This document shows positions 23,672-31,439 of a stretch of 64,000 nt of DNA, piece after piece. A program made the translations under genes and the position numbers. Position 1 is the first letter of the stretch. The number at the start of each line of letters is the position of its first letter. The DNA comes from OFTM10 sp964344055 (GTDB lineage: Bacteria; Actinomycetota; Acidimicrobiia; Acidimicrobiales; Aldehydirespiratoraceae): assembly GCA_964344055.1 (NCBI GenBank), contig CAYFLT010000014.1:1-64000 (forward strand). The letters are read 5' to 3'. The notes under the pieces are model-generated. The model ran no database searches, was not told the origin of the DNA, and worked only from the letters and a program-made list of their open reading frames with translations.

Positions 23672-23896
23672 CTGCCGAAGCCGAAAGAAGATGCGATCGT
23701 CCTCGAGGGCACTGTCACCGAGTCGCTCCCCAACGCCATGTTCCGTGTCGAGTTGGAGAACGGCCACGAAGTGCTCGCGCACATCAGCGGCAAGATGCGG
23801 ATGCACTACATCCGCATCCTTCCCGGGGATCGCGTCCAGGTGGAGCTCACCCCCTACGACCTCCAACGAGGTCGCATCACGTATCGCTACAAGTAG
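23672..23896 (+). CDS. infA: Translation initiation factor IF-1 (apparent CTG start)
   Basis: 74 codons encoding standard IF-1: PKPKEDAIVLEGTVTESLPN, NAMFRVELENGHEVLAHISG, then the MRMHYIRILPGDRV end and YRYK. The frame contains an upstream TGA two codons before CTG 23672, and no ATG, GTG or TTG lies between. The AGGAGG at 23659-23664 region sits about 7 nt upstream of CTG, which makes CTG the likely start. IF-1 binds the A site during initiation. Confidence 0.88.
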   Translation: MPKPKEDAIVLEGTVTESLPNAMFRVELENGHEVLAHISGKMRMHYIRILPGDRVQVELTPYDLQRGRITYRYK

Positions 23897-23919
23897 CCCC
23901 CGGCGTCAGTCGGGAGCAT

Positions 23920-23961
23920 CCGGCTGAGGGTCAGCCGGAAACAACGGCCGCTGGAGCGGCC
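23920..23961 (+). repeat. Two hairpins between infA and rpmJ
   Basis: CCGGCTGA-ggg-TCAGCCGG (23920-23938) and GGCCGCT-gg-AGCGGCC (23946-23961) are both perfect. The decamer CGGGAGCATC occurs at 23911-23920 and 23961-23970; the second copy supplies the rpmJ ribosome-binding site. Confidence 0.6.
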
Positions 23962-23970
23962 GGGAGCATC

Positions 23971-24084
23971 ATGAAGGTTCGACCAAGCGTCAAGAAGATC
24001 TGTGACAAGTGCAAGGTGATTCGTCGCCACGGCCGCGTCATGGTCATCTGCGAAAACCCGCGTCACAAGCAGAGGCAAGGCTGA
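23971..24084 (+). CDS. rpmJ: 50S ribosomal protein bL36
   Basis: 37 residues, the classic MKVRPSVKKICDKCKVIRRH type with zinc ligands Cys11, Cys14, Cys27 and His32. GGGAG precedes the ATG. It lies 1 nt before rpsM. Confidence 0.95.
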   Translation: MKVRPSVKKICDKCKVIRRHGRVMVICENPRHKQRQG

Positions 24085-24085
24085 A

Positions 24086-24463
24086 ATGGCACGCATCAGC
24101 GGCGTAGACATCCCGCGCGAAAAGCAGGTGGGCATCAGCCTCACCTACATCTACGGCATCGGCCGCACCATCGCCGACAACGTCTGTCAGGCCACCGAGA
24201 TCGACCCCACCACGCGGGTCCGTGACCTCACCGACGACGAGGTCGCCCGGCTGCGCGGCTACATCGACGGCGAGCTGCAGGTCGAGGGTGACCTGCGCCG
24301 CGAGGTGTCCCAGGACATCAAGCGCAAGATGGAGATCGGCTGCTACCAGGGCCTGCGTCACCGCCGTGGCCTGCCGGTCCGTGGTCAGCGCACCCACACC
24401 AACGCCCGTACGCGCAAGGGTCCCAAGAAGACCGTTGCTGGCAAGAAGAAGGTCAAGAAGTGA
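24086..24463 (+). CDS. rpsM: 30S ribosomal protein uS13
   Basis: 125 residues: ARISGVDIPREKQVGISLTY, then RGLPVRGQRTHTNARTRKGP and a basic tail. It contacts tRNA in the P site and uL5. It is the first gene of the alpha block. Confidence 0.96.
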   Translation: MARISGVDIPREKQVGISLTYIYGIGRTIADNVCQATEIDPTTRVRDLTDDEVARLRGYIDGELQVEGDLRREVSQDIKRKMEIGCYQGLRHRRGLPVRGQRTHTNARTRKGPKKTVAGKKKVKK

Positions 24464-24507
24464 GCGTCAGCGAGCGGATTGACTTCGACCAGGAAGTGAA
24501 GAAGTAG
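24460..24507 (+). CDS. Candidate 15-codon micro-ORF between rpsM and rpsK
   Basis: GTG 24460 overlaps the rpsM stop by 4 nt (GTGA), and the ORF runs to TAG 24505-24507, 2 nt before the rpsK ATG. It encodes VSVSERIDFDQEVKK. The Lys-Lys end repeats that of S13, so it may be a degenerate duplication of the rpsM 3' end rather than a real gene. Confidence 0.3.
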   Translation: MSVSERIDFDQEVKK

Positions 24508-24509
24508 TC

Positions 24510-24908
24510 ATGGCGAAGCCAGCAGCAGGCGGACGTCGTCCGCGCAAACGCGAGCGCAAGAACGTCACCCACGGGGTGGCGCACATCAAGAGTTCGTTCA
24601 ACAACACCATCATCTCGATCACCGATCAGCGCGGCGACGTCATCGCGTGGGCGTCCGCCGGCAACGTCGGCTTCAAGGGCTCCCGGAAGTCCACCCCGTT
24701 CGCGGCCCAGATGGCCGCCGAGCAGGCCGCCCGTCGGGCGATGGAGCACGGCGTCCGCAAGGTCGACGTCCAGGTCAAGGGCCCGGGCTCCGGTCGTGAG
24801 ACCGCCATCCGGTCCATCCAGCAGGCTGGCATCGAGATCACGGGCATCAAGGACTGCACGCCCATCCCGCACAACGGCTGCCGTCAGAACAAGCGTCGGA
24901 GGGTCTGA
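24510..24908 (+). CDS. rpsK: 30S ribosomal protein uS11
   Basis: 132 residues with SSFNNTIISITDQRGDVIAW and GIKDCTPIPHNGCRQNKRRR, a complete uS11 on the platform near the Shine-Dalgarno helix. Confidence 0.97.
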   Translation: MAKPAAGGRRPRKRERKNVTHGVAHIKSSFNNTIISITDQRGDVIAWASAGNVGFKGSRKSTPFAAQMAAEQAARRAMEHGVRKVDVQVKGPGSGRETAIRSIQQAGIEITGIKDCTPIPHNGCRQNKRRRV

Positions 24909-24911
24909 CAC

Positions 24912-25526
24912 ATGTCGCGATACACCGGACCGAGGGCGCGCGTTTCGCGCCGCCTCGGCACCAACATCTGGGGCACGAAGGGCGAGACCATCGCCCTCGA
25001 CAAGCGCCCGTACCCGCCGGGTGAGCACGGCCGTTCGCGTCGCCGCGGCTCGGTCTCGGAGTACCTGCTCCAGCTCCAGGAGAAGCAGAAAGCCCGCTTC
25101 TCCTACGGCCTCACCGAGCGCCAGTTCCGCAACCTGTTCGCCGAGGCCAGCCGCCGTCAGGGCGTCACCGGCGAGAACATGCTGCGCTTCCTCGAGCTCC
25201 GACTCGACAATGTCGTGTACCGCTGCGGTTGGGCGGCCACTCGGCCCCAGGCCCGACAGTTCGTGGGCCACGGCCACATCAACGTCAACGGTCGCCGGGT
25301 CAACATCCCCAGCTACCGCCTCCGCAAGGGTGACGTCGTCGAACTGCGCACCGCCGCACGCGACTTCGTCACCGTGCAGTGGAACCTCGATGTGCTCGAC
25401 CGGCAGCCGCCGGCGTGGCTCGACCGCAACGACCAGTTCGAGGTCACCGTCCGCGAGCTGCCGATCCGCGAGCAGATCGACATCCCCGTCCGTGAACAGC
25501 TCATCGTCGAGCTCTACTCCAAGTAG
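24912..25526 (+). CDS. rpsD: 30S ribosomal protein uS4
   Basis: 204 residues: SRYTGPRARVSRRLGTNIWG start, then the S4 RNA-binding domain (VNGRRVNIPSYRLRKGD). No zinc cysteines are seen. It is an assembly initiator and often an operon repressor. Confidence 0.96.
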   Translation: MSRYTGPRARVSRRLGTNIWGTKGETIALDKRPYPPGEHGRSRRRGSVSEYLLQLQEKQKARFSYGLTERQFRNLFAEASRRQGVTGENMLRFLELRLDNVVYRCGWAATRPQARQFVGHGHINVNGRRVNIPSYRLRKGDVVELRTAARDFVTVQWNLDVLDRQPPAWLDRNDQFEVTVRELPIREQIDIPVREQLIVELYSK

Positions 25527-25538
25527 TCGAGGTACCAG

Positions 25539-26477
25539 ATGCTCGTCATCCAGCGTCCGACCGTCGAGGCCATCGAAGACGCCGAAGGCAACCTGCAGCG
25601 GTTCGCGATCGGCCCCCTCGAGCCCGGGTTCGGTCACACCATCGGCAACTCGCTGCGCCGCACCCTGCTGTCGTCGATCCCCGGCGCCGCAGTCACCCAG
25701 GTGCGCTTCGACGACGCCCTCCACGAGTTCGACACCATCACCGGTGCGGCCGAGGACGTCACCGACATCATCCTCAACCTGAAGGACCTCGTGCTCGTGG
25801 TCCACAGCGAGGAACCCGTCACCCTGCGCCTCGATGCCCGTGGTCCGTCCGACGTCACCGCGTCCGACATCCAGCCCCACCCTGATGTCGAGGTCCTCAA
25901 CCGTGACCTCCACGTCGCCACCCTGAACGGCAAGGGCCGCCTCGCGGTCGACCTCACCGTCCAGACCGGCCGGGGCTATGTGTCGGCGGACAAGAACAAC
26001 ACCAGCTCCACCATCGGTGTCATCCCGATCGACTCGATCTACTCGCCCGTGCGACGGGTCGCCTTCGAGGTCGAGTCCACCCGCGTCGAGCAGTCCACCG
26101 ACTTCGACCGTCTCGTCCTCGAGATCGAGACCGACGGCTCCATCAGCCCCCGAGAGGCGCTGGCGTCCGCCGGCGGCACCCTGCGTGCCCTCGTGCAGCT
26201 CGTCGAGGAGATGAGCGACGAGCCCCAGGGACTCGAGCTCGGTGAAGCGGTCCAGGCTGCCACCGGTGGTCCCGACATGGAGCTCCCGATCGAGGATCTC
26301 GAACTCTCCGAGCGTCCTCGCAACTGCCTCAAGCGTGCCCAGGTCAACACCGTGGGCGAGCTGCTGCAGAAGAGCGAAGACGATCTGCTGGCCATCACCA
26401 ACTTCGGTCAGAAGAGCCTCGACGAGGTCATCGCGAAGCTTGACGAGCGAGGCCTCTCGCTCCGGAACCGAGACTGA
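25539..26477 (+). CDS. rpoA: RNA polymerase alpha subunit
   Basis: 312 residues. The N-terminal dimerisation domain contains PGFGHTIGNSLRRTLLSSIP. The C-terminal domain (about 245-312) contains IEDLELSERPRNCLKRAQVN and helix-hairpin-helix text NFGQKSLDEVIAKLDERGLS. The CTD contacts UP elements and activators. Confidence 0.97.
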   Translation: MLVIQRPTVEAIEDAEGNLQRFAIGPLEPGFGHTIGNSLRRTLLSSIPGAAVTQVRFDDALHEFDTITGAAEDVTDIILNLKDLVLVVHSEEPVTLRLDARGPSDVTASDIQPHPDVEVLNRDLHVATLNGKGRLAVDLTVQTGRGYVSADKNNTSSTIGVIPIDSIYSPVRRVAFEVESTRVEQSTDFDRLVLEIETDGSISPREALASAGGTLRALVQLVEEMSDEPQGLELGEAVQAATGGPDMELPIEDLELSERPRNCLKRAQVNTVGELLQKSEDDLLAITNFGQKSLDEVIAKLDERGLSLRNRD

Positions 26478-26479
26478 TC

Positions 26480-26833
26480 ATGCCTGCACGTCCGCGCAAG
26501 GGCTCCCGCTTCGGCGGCAGCCCCGCTCACCAGAAGGCCATGATGGCCAACCTCGTCGCCTCCCTCATCGCCGCGGAGGGGATCGTCACCACCGAAGCCA
26601 AGGCCAAGGCCATGCGCCCGGTGGCGGAGAAGATCATCACCAAGGCCAAGAAGGGCGGCCTGCACAACCACCGCAACGTCGTGAAGTTCCTTCGCGACCG
26701 CGAGATGGCCAGCAAGCTGTTTGACGAGATCGGCCCCCGCTACGAGGACCGACCCGGCGGCTACACCCGCATCATCAAGCTCGGCCCGCGCCCCGGCGAC
26801 AACGCCCCCATGGCGCGCATCGAACTGGTCTGA
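26480..26833 (+). CDS. rplQ: 50S ribosomal protein bL17
   Basis: 117 residues with FGGSPAHQKAMMANLVASLI and RPGGYTRIIKLGPRPGDNAP. It lacks the long C-terminal extension found on many actinobacterial L17 proteins; in this genome the extension is on uL22 instead. It is the last gene of the locus. Confidence 0.96.
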   Translation: MPARPRKGSRFGGSPAHQKAMMANLVASLIAAEGIVTTEAKAKAMRPVAEKIITKAKKGGLHNHRNVVKFLRDREMASKLFDEIGPRYEDRPGGYTRIIKLGPRPGDNAPMARIELV

Positions 26834-26850
26834 TTCTTCGCTGCTAGTTC

Positions 26851-26869
26851 GCCGCACCTTCGGTGCGGC
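26851..26869. terminator. Hairpin after rplQ
   Basis: GCCGCACC-ttc-GGTGCGGC is a perfect 8-bp stem 17 nt after the rplQ stop. It is the likely end of the ribosomal transcript, although the T-run is missing. Confidence 0.6.
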
Positions 26870-26898
26870 TCATACGCAGAGCGCAAGCGGTGACCCGG

Positions 26899-26936
26899 AA
26901 GGTCAAACGCTGGGGGACAGGCACCCGTTTGACCTT
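26899..26936. repeat. Long hairpin with GGCACC-type core
   Basis: Arms AAGGTCAAACG (26899-26909) and CGTTTGACCTT (26926-26936) are perfect. The loop CTGGGGGACAGGCACC closely resembles the loop CTGGTGCCAGGCACC of the hairpin at 62931-62965, although the arms differ completely. Confidence 0.7.
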
Positions 26937-26956
26937 GTCGTTGCCTCATGTTGTGG

Positions 26957-26986
26957 TTGCCCCCATGTCAGTCATGTGACTAACCT
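26957..26986 (+). promoter_or_regulatory. Promoter of the PPDK-like gene
   Basis: TTGCCC (26957-26962) and TAACCT (26981-26986) are 18 nt apart. Transcription would begin about 20 nt before GTG 27016. Confidence 0.45.
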
Positions 26987-27015
26987 CCGGGTCGCTCACT
27001 GACCCGGGGGGACTC

Positions 27016-29214
27016 GTGGCGCACTCTGACATCGCGTGGATCGACGAGCCGCTCGAGGCCGAACGCGCCGACACGCTGGACCGGCTCGGCGGCAAGGGCA
27101 CCGCCCTGGCCGAGATGGCCCAACACCTCGACCTGCCGGTGCCTCCCGCCTTCGTCATCACGACGGCCGCATGCCGGTCCTACATGAACCACGGCTGGCC
27201 CGATGGTCTGGAGGCTCGGATCACCACCGCGATGGACGAGCTGGGTCGCCGAGTGGATCGTCGGTTCGGTGACCCCGAGCGCCCCGTCCTCGTCGCGATC
27301 CGCAGTGGGGCGCCCGTGTCGATGCCGGGGATGATGGACACCGTCCTCAACGTCGGCATCAACCCGGATGTGCGAGATGCACTGGCTCGAGAGACCAGCC
27401 GCCCCGAATTCGCCGCTCAGACCTGGCTGCGGTTCTGTCGGATGTACGCCGAGACCGTGCTCGAGATGGACCGAGACGTCGTCGATGGCGCAGTGGGCGA
27501 CCCGACGGATGAGACCGGCTACAACGAGGCCGCCGACCGACTTCGACTCGCGGCAGAGCCCGAAGGGGGCATCCCGCTCGACCCGCAGGCCCAGGTCCGA
27601 GGAGCGGTCGAGGCCGTCTTTCGGTCGTGGAACTCCGCTCGAGCCCTGCTCTTTCGCGAGGCCGAGGGAATCGACGACCATCTCGGCACGGCGGTGGTCG
27701 TCCAGGCGATGGTGTTCGGCAATCTCGACGAACACTCGGGTACGGGCGTCGTGTTCACCCGCGATCCCGGAAACGGAGCCGACGAGCCCTACGGGGACTA
27801 TCTCGCCCGCGCCCAGGGGGAGGACGTCGTGGCGGGCACGCACGAAGTGCACGGCCTCGATGCCCTGCACCAGGACCTCCCCGAGGTGTACGAAGAACTG
27901 CTTGCCGTGTGTCACCGCCTCGAACATCACTACCGGGACATGTGCGACATCGAGTTCACGGTTGCGGCCGGGCGGCTCTACATACTGCAGACGCGGGTCG
28001 GACGCCGCAGTCCGGAGGCCACCGTACGAATCGCGGCCCAGATGGCCGCTGATCCCGACTTTCCGCTCACGAAAGCCGAGGCCGTGGAACGGATCGACCA
28101 TGAGACGCTCGAGGGCATCTCGACGCTCGCGACGGTTGCGGAAGGTGCCGTGCCGTTCGCGAGCGGGATCGCGGCATCGCCCGGTGTCGGCTTCGGCGTC
28201 CTCAGCACCGACCCGGACGAAGCTGCCGATGTGGCCGCGGCCGGCACCCATGTCGTGTTGGCCCGGGCCGAGACGTCGCCCTCCGACGTCCACGGCATGG
28301 TGGGAGCGGCCGGCCTGATCACCTCGCTCGGTGGCTCGGTCAGCCACGCGGCCGTGGTGGCACGGAGTTGGGGCATCCCCGCGGTGACTGGCGCCAGGGA
28401 GATCGAGGTCGAACACCGCGGGATCAGGGTCGGTGACCGGTTCATCGAATCCGGGACCCTGGTGACCGTCGACGGTACGGGCGGTCGGGTGTTCGTCGGT
28501 GACCAGCTCGCCGATCACGACCATGATGTGCCCGAACTCGACCAGCTGCGGCAGTGGGCGGTCGAACTCGGCCTCGAGCTGGGGGAGCACCTCGGGTCGG
28601 AGGAGGAGCCCGAGGCCGCCCACCGCGACATCGGTCGCTTTGAAGTGATGCGGGCGCTCCAACTGAAGGGCATCGGCTCGATCGATGCGCTGGCCCACGC
28701 GCTCGACACCGATCTGGCTGCCGTAGAGGCGATCGTCGAGGACCTCGGGGAGTTCGTGCTCTCGACGCCACGAGGTATGGCGGTCGCTCCACCGGGAAGA
28801 GAATGGGTCGAGGCCGAGCTCGCATCCGAGCGGTCGTCGGTCGACGACGAGGTGATCGCGGCTGCCTACGACCGCTTCCTTCCCCTCAACCGAGGATTCA
28901 AGGAGTTGGTCACCCACTGGCAGACCAGCCCCCAGGCCGAGGCGGATCTGGCCCGTGTGACCGGCGCGTTGCAGGAGCTGCACGGATCCTTCCGGCCCAT
29001 CGTGTCCGAGACGATCGACATCGTGGCCCGGCTGGCTCCCTACCTCCCGAGGTTCGAACACTCGCTGGAGGCGGTCGCCGGCGGCGACGTGTCGGTGATC
29101 GCATCACCGCTGAAGGACAGCTACCACACGGTCTGGTTCGAGTACCACGAAGAGCTGATCCACCTCATCGGTCGGACCCGGCTCGAAGAGGAACAAGACG
29201 AAGCCGGTCACTGA
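27016..29214 (+). CDS. PPDK-like phosphotransferase lacking the PEP-binding barrel
   Basis: 732 residues. The N-terminal ATP-grasp domain of pyruvate phosphate dikinase (DRLGGKGTALAEMAQ; AIRSGAPVSMPGMMDTVLNV; HSGTGVVFTRDPGNG) is complete. The swivelling phosphohistidine domain follows (LGGSVSHAAVVARSWGIPAV, His444). The C-terminal TIM barrel that binds PEP/pyruvate is absent. Instead, residues ~541-610 look like a small winged-helix domain and the remainder is helical. It may phosphorylate His444 from ATP and pass the phosphate to another protein or small molecule. A GTG start with GGGGGG upstream is used. Confidence 0.82.
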   Translation: MAHSDIAWIDEPLEAERADTLDRLGGKGTALAEMAQHLDLPVPPAFVITTAACRSYMNHGWPDGLEARITTAMDELGRRVDRRFGDPERPVLVAIRSGAPVSMPGMMDTVLNVGINPDVRDALARETSRPEFAAQTWLRFCRMYAETVLEMDRDVVDGAVGDPTDETGYNEAADRLRLAAEPEGGIPLDPQAQVRGAVEAVFRSWNSARALLFREAEGIDDHLGTAVVVQAMVFGNLDEHSGTGVVFTRDPGNGADEPYGDYLARAQGEDVVAGTHEVHGLDALHQDLPEVYEELLAVCHRLEHHYRDMCDIEFTVAAGRLYILQTRVGRRSPEATVRIAAQMAADPDFPLTKAEAVERIDHETLEGISTLATVAEGAVPFASGIAASPGVGFGVLSTDPDEAADVAAAGTHVVLARAETSPSDVHGMVGAAGLITSLGGSVSHAAVVARSWGIPAVTGAREIEVEHRGIRVGDRFIESGTLVTVDGTGGRVFVGDQLADHDHDVPELDQLRQWAVELGLELGEHLGSEEEPEAAHRDIGRFEVMRALQLKGIGSIDALAHALDTDLAAVEAIVEDLGEFVLSTPRGMAVAPPGREWVEAELASERSSVDDEVIAAAYDRFLPLNRGFKELVTHWQTSPQAEADLARVTGALQELHGSFRPIVSETIDIVARLAPYLPRFEHSLEAVAGGDVSVIASPLKDSYHTVWFEYHEELIHLIGRTRLEEEQDEAGH

Positions 29215-29272
29215 CAGGAAGAGGTGGCCCCGTCCCCGCTGTCTCACCTTTGGGGACCTGGGTGGTCCGACC

Positions 29273-29278
29273 TAGCCT
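29273..29278 (+). promoter_or_regulatory. Leaderless -10 box (TAGCCT) for truA
   Basis: TAGCCT ends 6 nt before ATG 29285, suggesting a leaderless truA transcript. Confidence 0.45.
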
Positions 29279-29284
29279 CGGGGG

Positions 29285-29969
29285 ATGACGGAGCGGATGG
29301 TGCTTCCTCCCCCCGAGGGGTTTGTTCGGACGCGGATGACCGTGGCCTACGACGGAACCCCGTTCCACGGCTTCGCGATCAACGACGGCGTCGCGACGAT
29401 CCAGGGTGAACTCGAGGAAGCCCTCTCCACCGTCCTTCGCGCGGGTGGCCGCTCGGAGGGTGGTTGAAGGGATGCTCGCGCCGTCGATCGCGGTCCGGGA
29501 GTGCTCCGTGGCCCCGGACGACTTCGACGCCCGCTTCTCCTGCACCGGCCGCAGCTATCGCTATCGAGTTCTCAACACACCGGTTCCGGACCCGCTGGTG
29601 GCCAACCTGTCCTGGCACGTGCGTGAGCCGCTGGACGTCGCGTCGATGCGCGTCGCCTCGGACAGGATCCTCGGCAGTCAGGACTTCACCACCTTCTCGA
29701 AGCGCAACAAGTCGAAGCCGGACGAGAATTTCGTCCGGGAGGTGCGCAGGGCGCAATGGCGATGCACGGGTGACACGGTGCAGTTCGACATCACCGCGAG
29801 TGCGTTCACTCACCAGATGGTGCGGAGCCTGGTCGGGATGTTCGTCGAGATCGGCCGTGGCCGGCGCCGGGCGGTGGACATGGGCCTCGCGCTACGGGCG
29901 ATGGACCGAGCGGCGGTACCCAGTCCGGCCCCACCACAGGGGCTCGTTTTCGTCCAGGCTCACTACTGA
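29285..29969 (+). pseudogene. truA: tRNA pseudouridine synthase A, internal deletion
   Basis: The 5' part (29285 to about 29450) encodes a normal TruA start (VRTRMTVAYDGTPFHGFAIN, TIQGELEEALSTVLR) but stops at 29467. The rest continues in the +1 frame from about 29445 to 29969 (MLAPSIAVRECSV, FDARFSCTGRSYRYRVLN, SAFTHQMVRSLVG). Compared with family members, about 40 residues are missing at the junction, including the GRTDxGVHA motif with the catalytic Asp. As sequenced it cannot make active enzyme, which modifies U38-40 of tRNA anticodon stems. Confidence 0.83.
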
Positions 29970-30385
29970 TCGCCCTCGTCGGCGGTGCCGTCTTCGTCGT
30001 CGGTTGACGGCTGGTCGGGAGCCTGCATCACGTCGAACACGTTTCCCTCCAGGTCCTCGCACATCCGCCAGACGAAGCCTTCCCAACCCTGCCGGTCGAG
30101 GAGTCGACCACCGAGCTCTTCGATCCGACGCTCGGCGGCCTCCAGGTCCGGTACCGCGAGGTCGAGGTGGATCCGAGTCTTTCCCGACGGCGGCTCGGGA
30201 ACCTGCTGGAGCCACACTGTGACCTTGCGGTCCGGTGGGTAGCCGAGGAACGCGAATTGGTCCTGTTTGGCGGTGATCTCCACCCCGAGGAGGCGGGACC
30301 AGAAGTCGGCCATGCCGTCCAGGTCGTTGCAGTCGATGGTGACTGCCACCATGAGCGGGATGTCGTCGGCTTGGAACGTGGGCAT
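29963..30385 (-). CDS. VOC (glyoxalase/bleomycin-resistance) family protein
   Basis: 140 residues with paired VOC modules: VAVTIDCNDLDGMADFWSRL, then HLDLAVPDLEAAERRIEELG and the DLEGNVFDV motif. The substrate is unknown. Start ATG 30385 has TACCGT (30391-30396, minus strand) 5 nt upstream, consistent with a leaderless mRNA. The 3' end overlaps the truA stop by a few bases in convergent orientation. Confidence 0.82.
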   Translation of the reverse strand: MPTFQADDIPLMVAVTIDCNDLDGMADFWSRLLGVEITAKQDQFAFLGYPPDRKVTVWLQQVPEPPSGKTRIHLDLAVPDLEAAERRIEELGGRLLDRQGWEGFVWRMCEDLEGNVFDVMQAPDQPSTDDEDGTADEGDQ

Positions 30386-30390
30386 GCGCG

Positions 30391-30396
30391 ACGGTA
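30391..30396 (-). promoter_or_regulatory. Leaderless -10 box (TACCGT) for the VOC gene
   Basis: TACCGT on the minus strand ends 5 nt before ATG 30385. Confidence 0.4.
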
Positions 30397-30435
30397 GCCC
30401 GCACCGATTCGCGGGGAAATCGCGCCGTCCGACGA

Positions 30436-30464
30436 TTGTCGTTCCCACCCCCCGCCCGTAGGCT
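30436..30464 (+). promoter_or_regulatory. Promoter of rplM-rpsI
   Basis: TTGTCG (30436-30441) and TAGGCT (30459-30464) are 17 nt apart, giving a leader of roughly 60 nt before rplM. Confidence 0.6.
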
Positions 30465-30533
30465 TGTCTCTTGGTCCTGACGCCCGGCTCGGCGCGGACC
30501 GACAGATCTTTTCCGAACTTCCGCGGAGGAAGC

Positions 30534-30989
30534 GTGTCCACCTACACCCCGAAGGCCGGCGACGTCGAACGTTCCTGGCACCTGGTCGATGCCGAGGGTC
30601 TCGTCCTCGGCCGTATGGCCACCGAAATCGCCAACATCCTGCGCGGCAAGCACAAGGCCACCTACACCCCGCACATTGACACGGGCGACCACGTCGTCAT
30701 CGTGAACGCCGACAAGGTCGTCCTCACGGCCGGCAAGGCCGAAAAGAAGCTGGTCCACCGCCACAGTGGCTACCCCGGCGGCCTCAAGTCGGAGACCTAC
30801 GCCGAGAAGATGGCCCGCAAGCCCGAGCAGGCCGTGCTCGACACCATCCGCGGCATGCTCCCCAAGACCCGCCTCGGTCGGGCGCAGATCTCCAAGCTGA
30901 AGGTCTACGCCGGCCCGACCCATCCCCACGAGGCCCAGAAGCCTCAGCCGCTCGAGATCGCCCACGCCCAGGCCCGGGCCCGCGCCTGA
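30534..30989 (+). CDS. rplM: 50S ribosomal protein uL13
   Basis: 151 residues. Typical L13 text: STYTPKAGDVERSWHLVDAE, YRHSGYPGGLK-like YPGGLKSETYAEKMARKPEQ and KVYAGPTHPHEAQKPQPL. GTG 30534 is chosen because GGAGGA precedes it; the frame is open upstream to 30471. Pairs with rpsI as usual. Confidence 0.96.
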   Translation: MSTYTPKAGDVERSWHLVDAEGLVLGRMATEIANILRGKHKATYTPHIDTGDHVVIVNADKVVLTAGKAEKKLVHRHSGYPGGLKSETYAEKMARKPEQAVLDTIRGMLPKTRLGRAQISKLKVYAGPTHPHEAQKPQPLEIAHAQARARA

Positions 30990-31002
30990 TCAGGAAGTTC
31001 TG

Positions 31003-31395
31003 ATGACCACTCCGCTCACCCAAGCCACCGGCCGCCGCAAGCGCTCCGTCGCCCGTGTCCGCGTCCGCACCGGATCCGGCACCGTCACGGTCAACGGCCG
31101 TCCCGTCGCCGACTACTTCCCGGCGATGACCCATCGCATGCACTCTCTCGAGCCGCTCGAGGCCATCGAGGCCGGTGAGGCGTACGACATCGACGCCACC
31201 ATCCACGGCGGCGGCACCACTGGTCAGGCCGGGGCGCTGCGCCTCGGTATCGCCCGTGCGCTGGTCGAGATCGACCCCGAACACCGCGACACCCTGAAGA
31301 AGGCCGGTTTCCTCACCCGCGACCCGCGGAAGAAGGAGTCGAAGAAGTACGGCCTCAAGAAGGCCCGAAAGGCGCCTCAGTACAGCAAGCGCTGA
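31003..31395 (+). CDS. rpsI: 30S ribosomal protein uS9
   Basis: 130 residues: ATGRRKRSVARVRVRTGSG, GQAGALRLGIARALVEIDPE and the KKARKAPQYSKR tail that reaches the P-site tRNA. AGGAAG lies before the ATG. Confidence 0.97.
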   Translation: MTTPLTQATGRRKRSVARVRVRTGSGTVTVNGRPVADYFPAMTHRMHSLEPLEAIEAGEAYDIDATIHGGGTTGQAGALRLGIARALVEIDPEHRDTLKKAGFLTRDPRKKESKKYGLKKARKAPQYSKR

Positions 31396-31439
31396 TCGCG
31401 AACCCTGTCGGCGGCACCCAGGTTGTCGATGGTGTTCCC

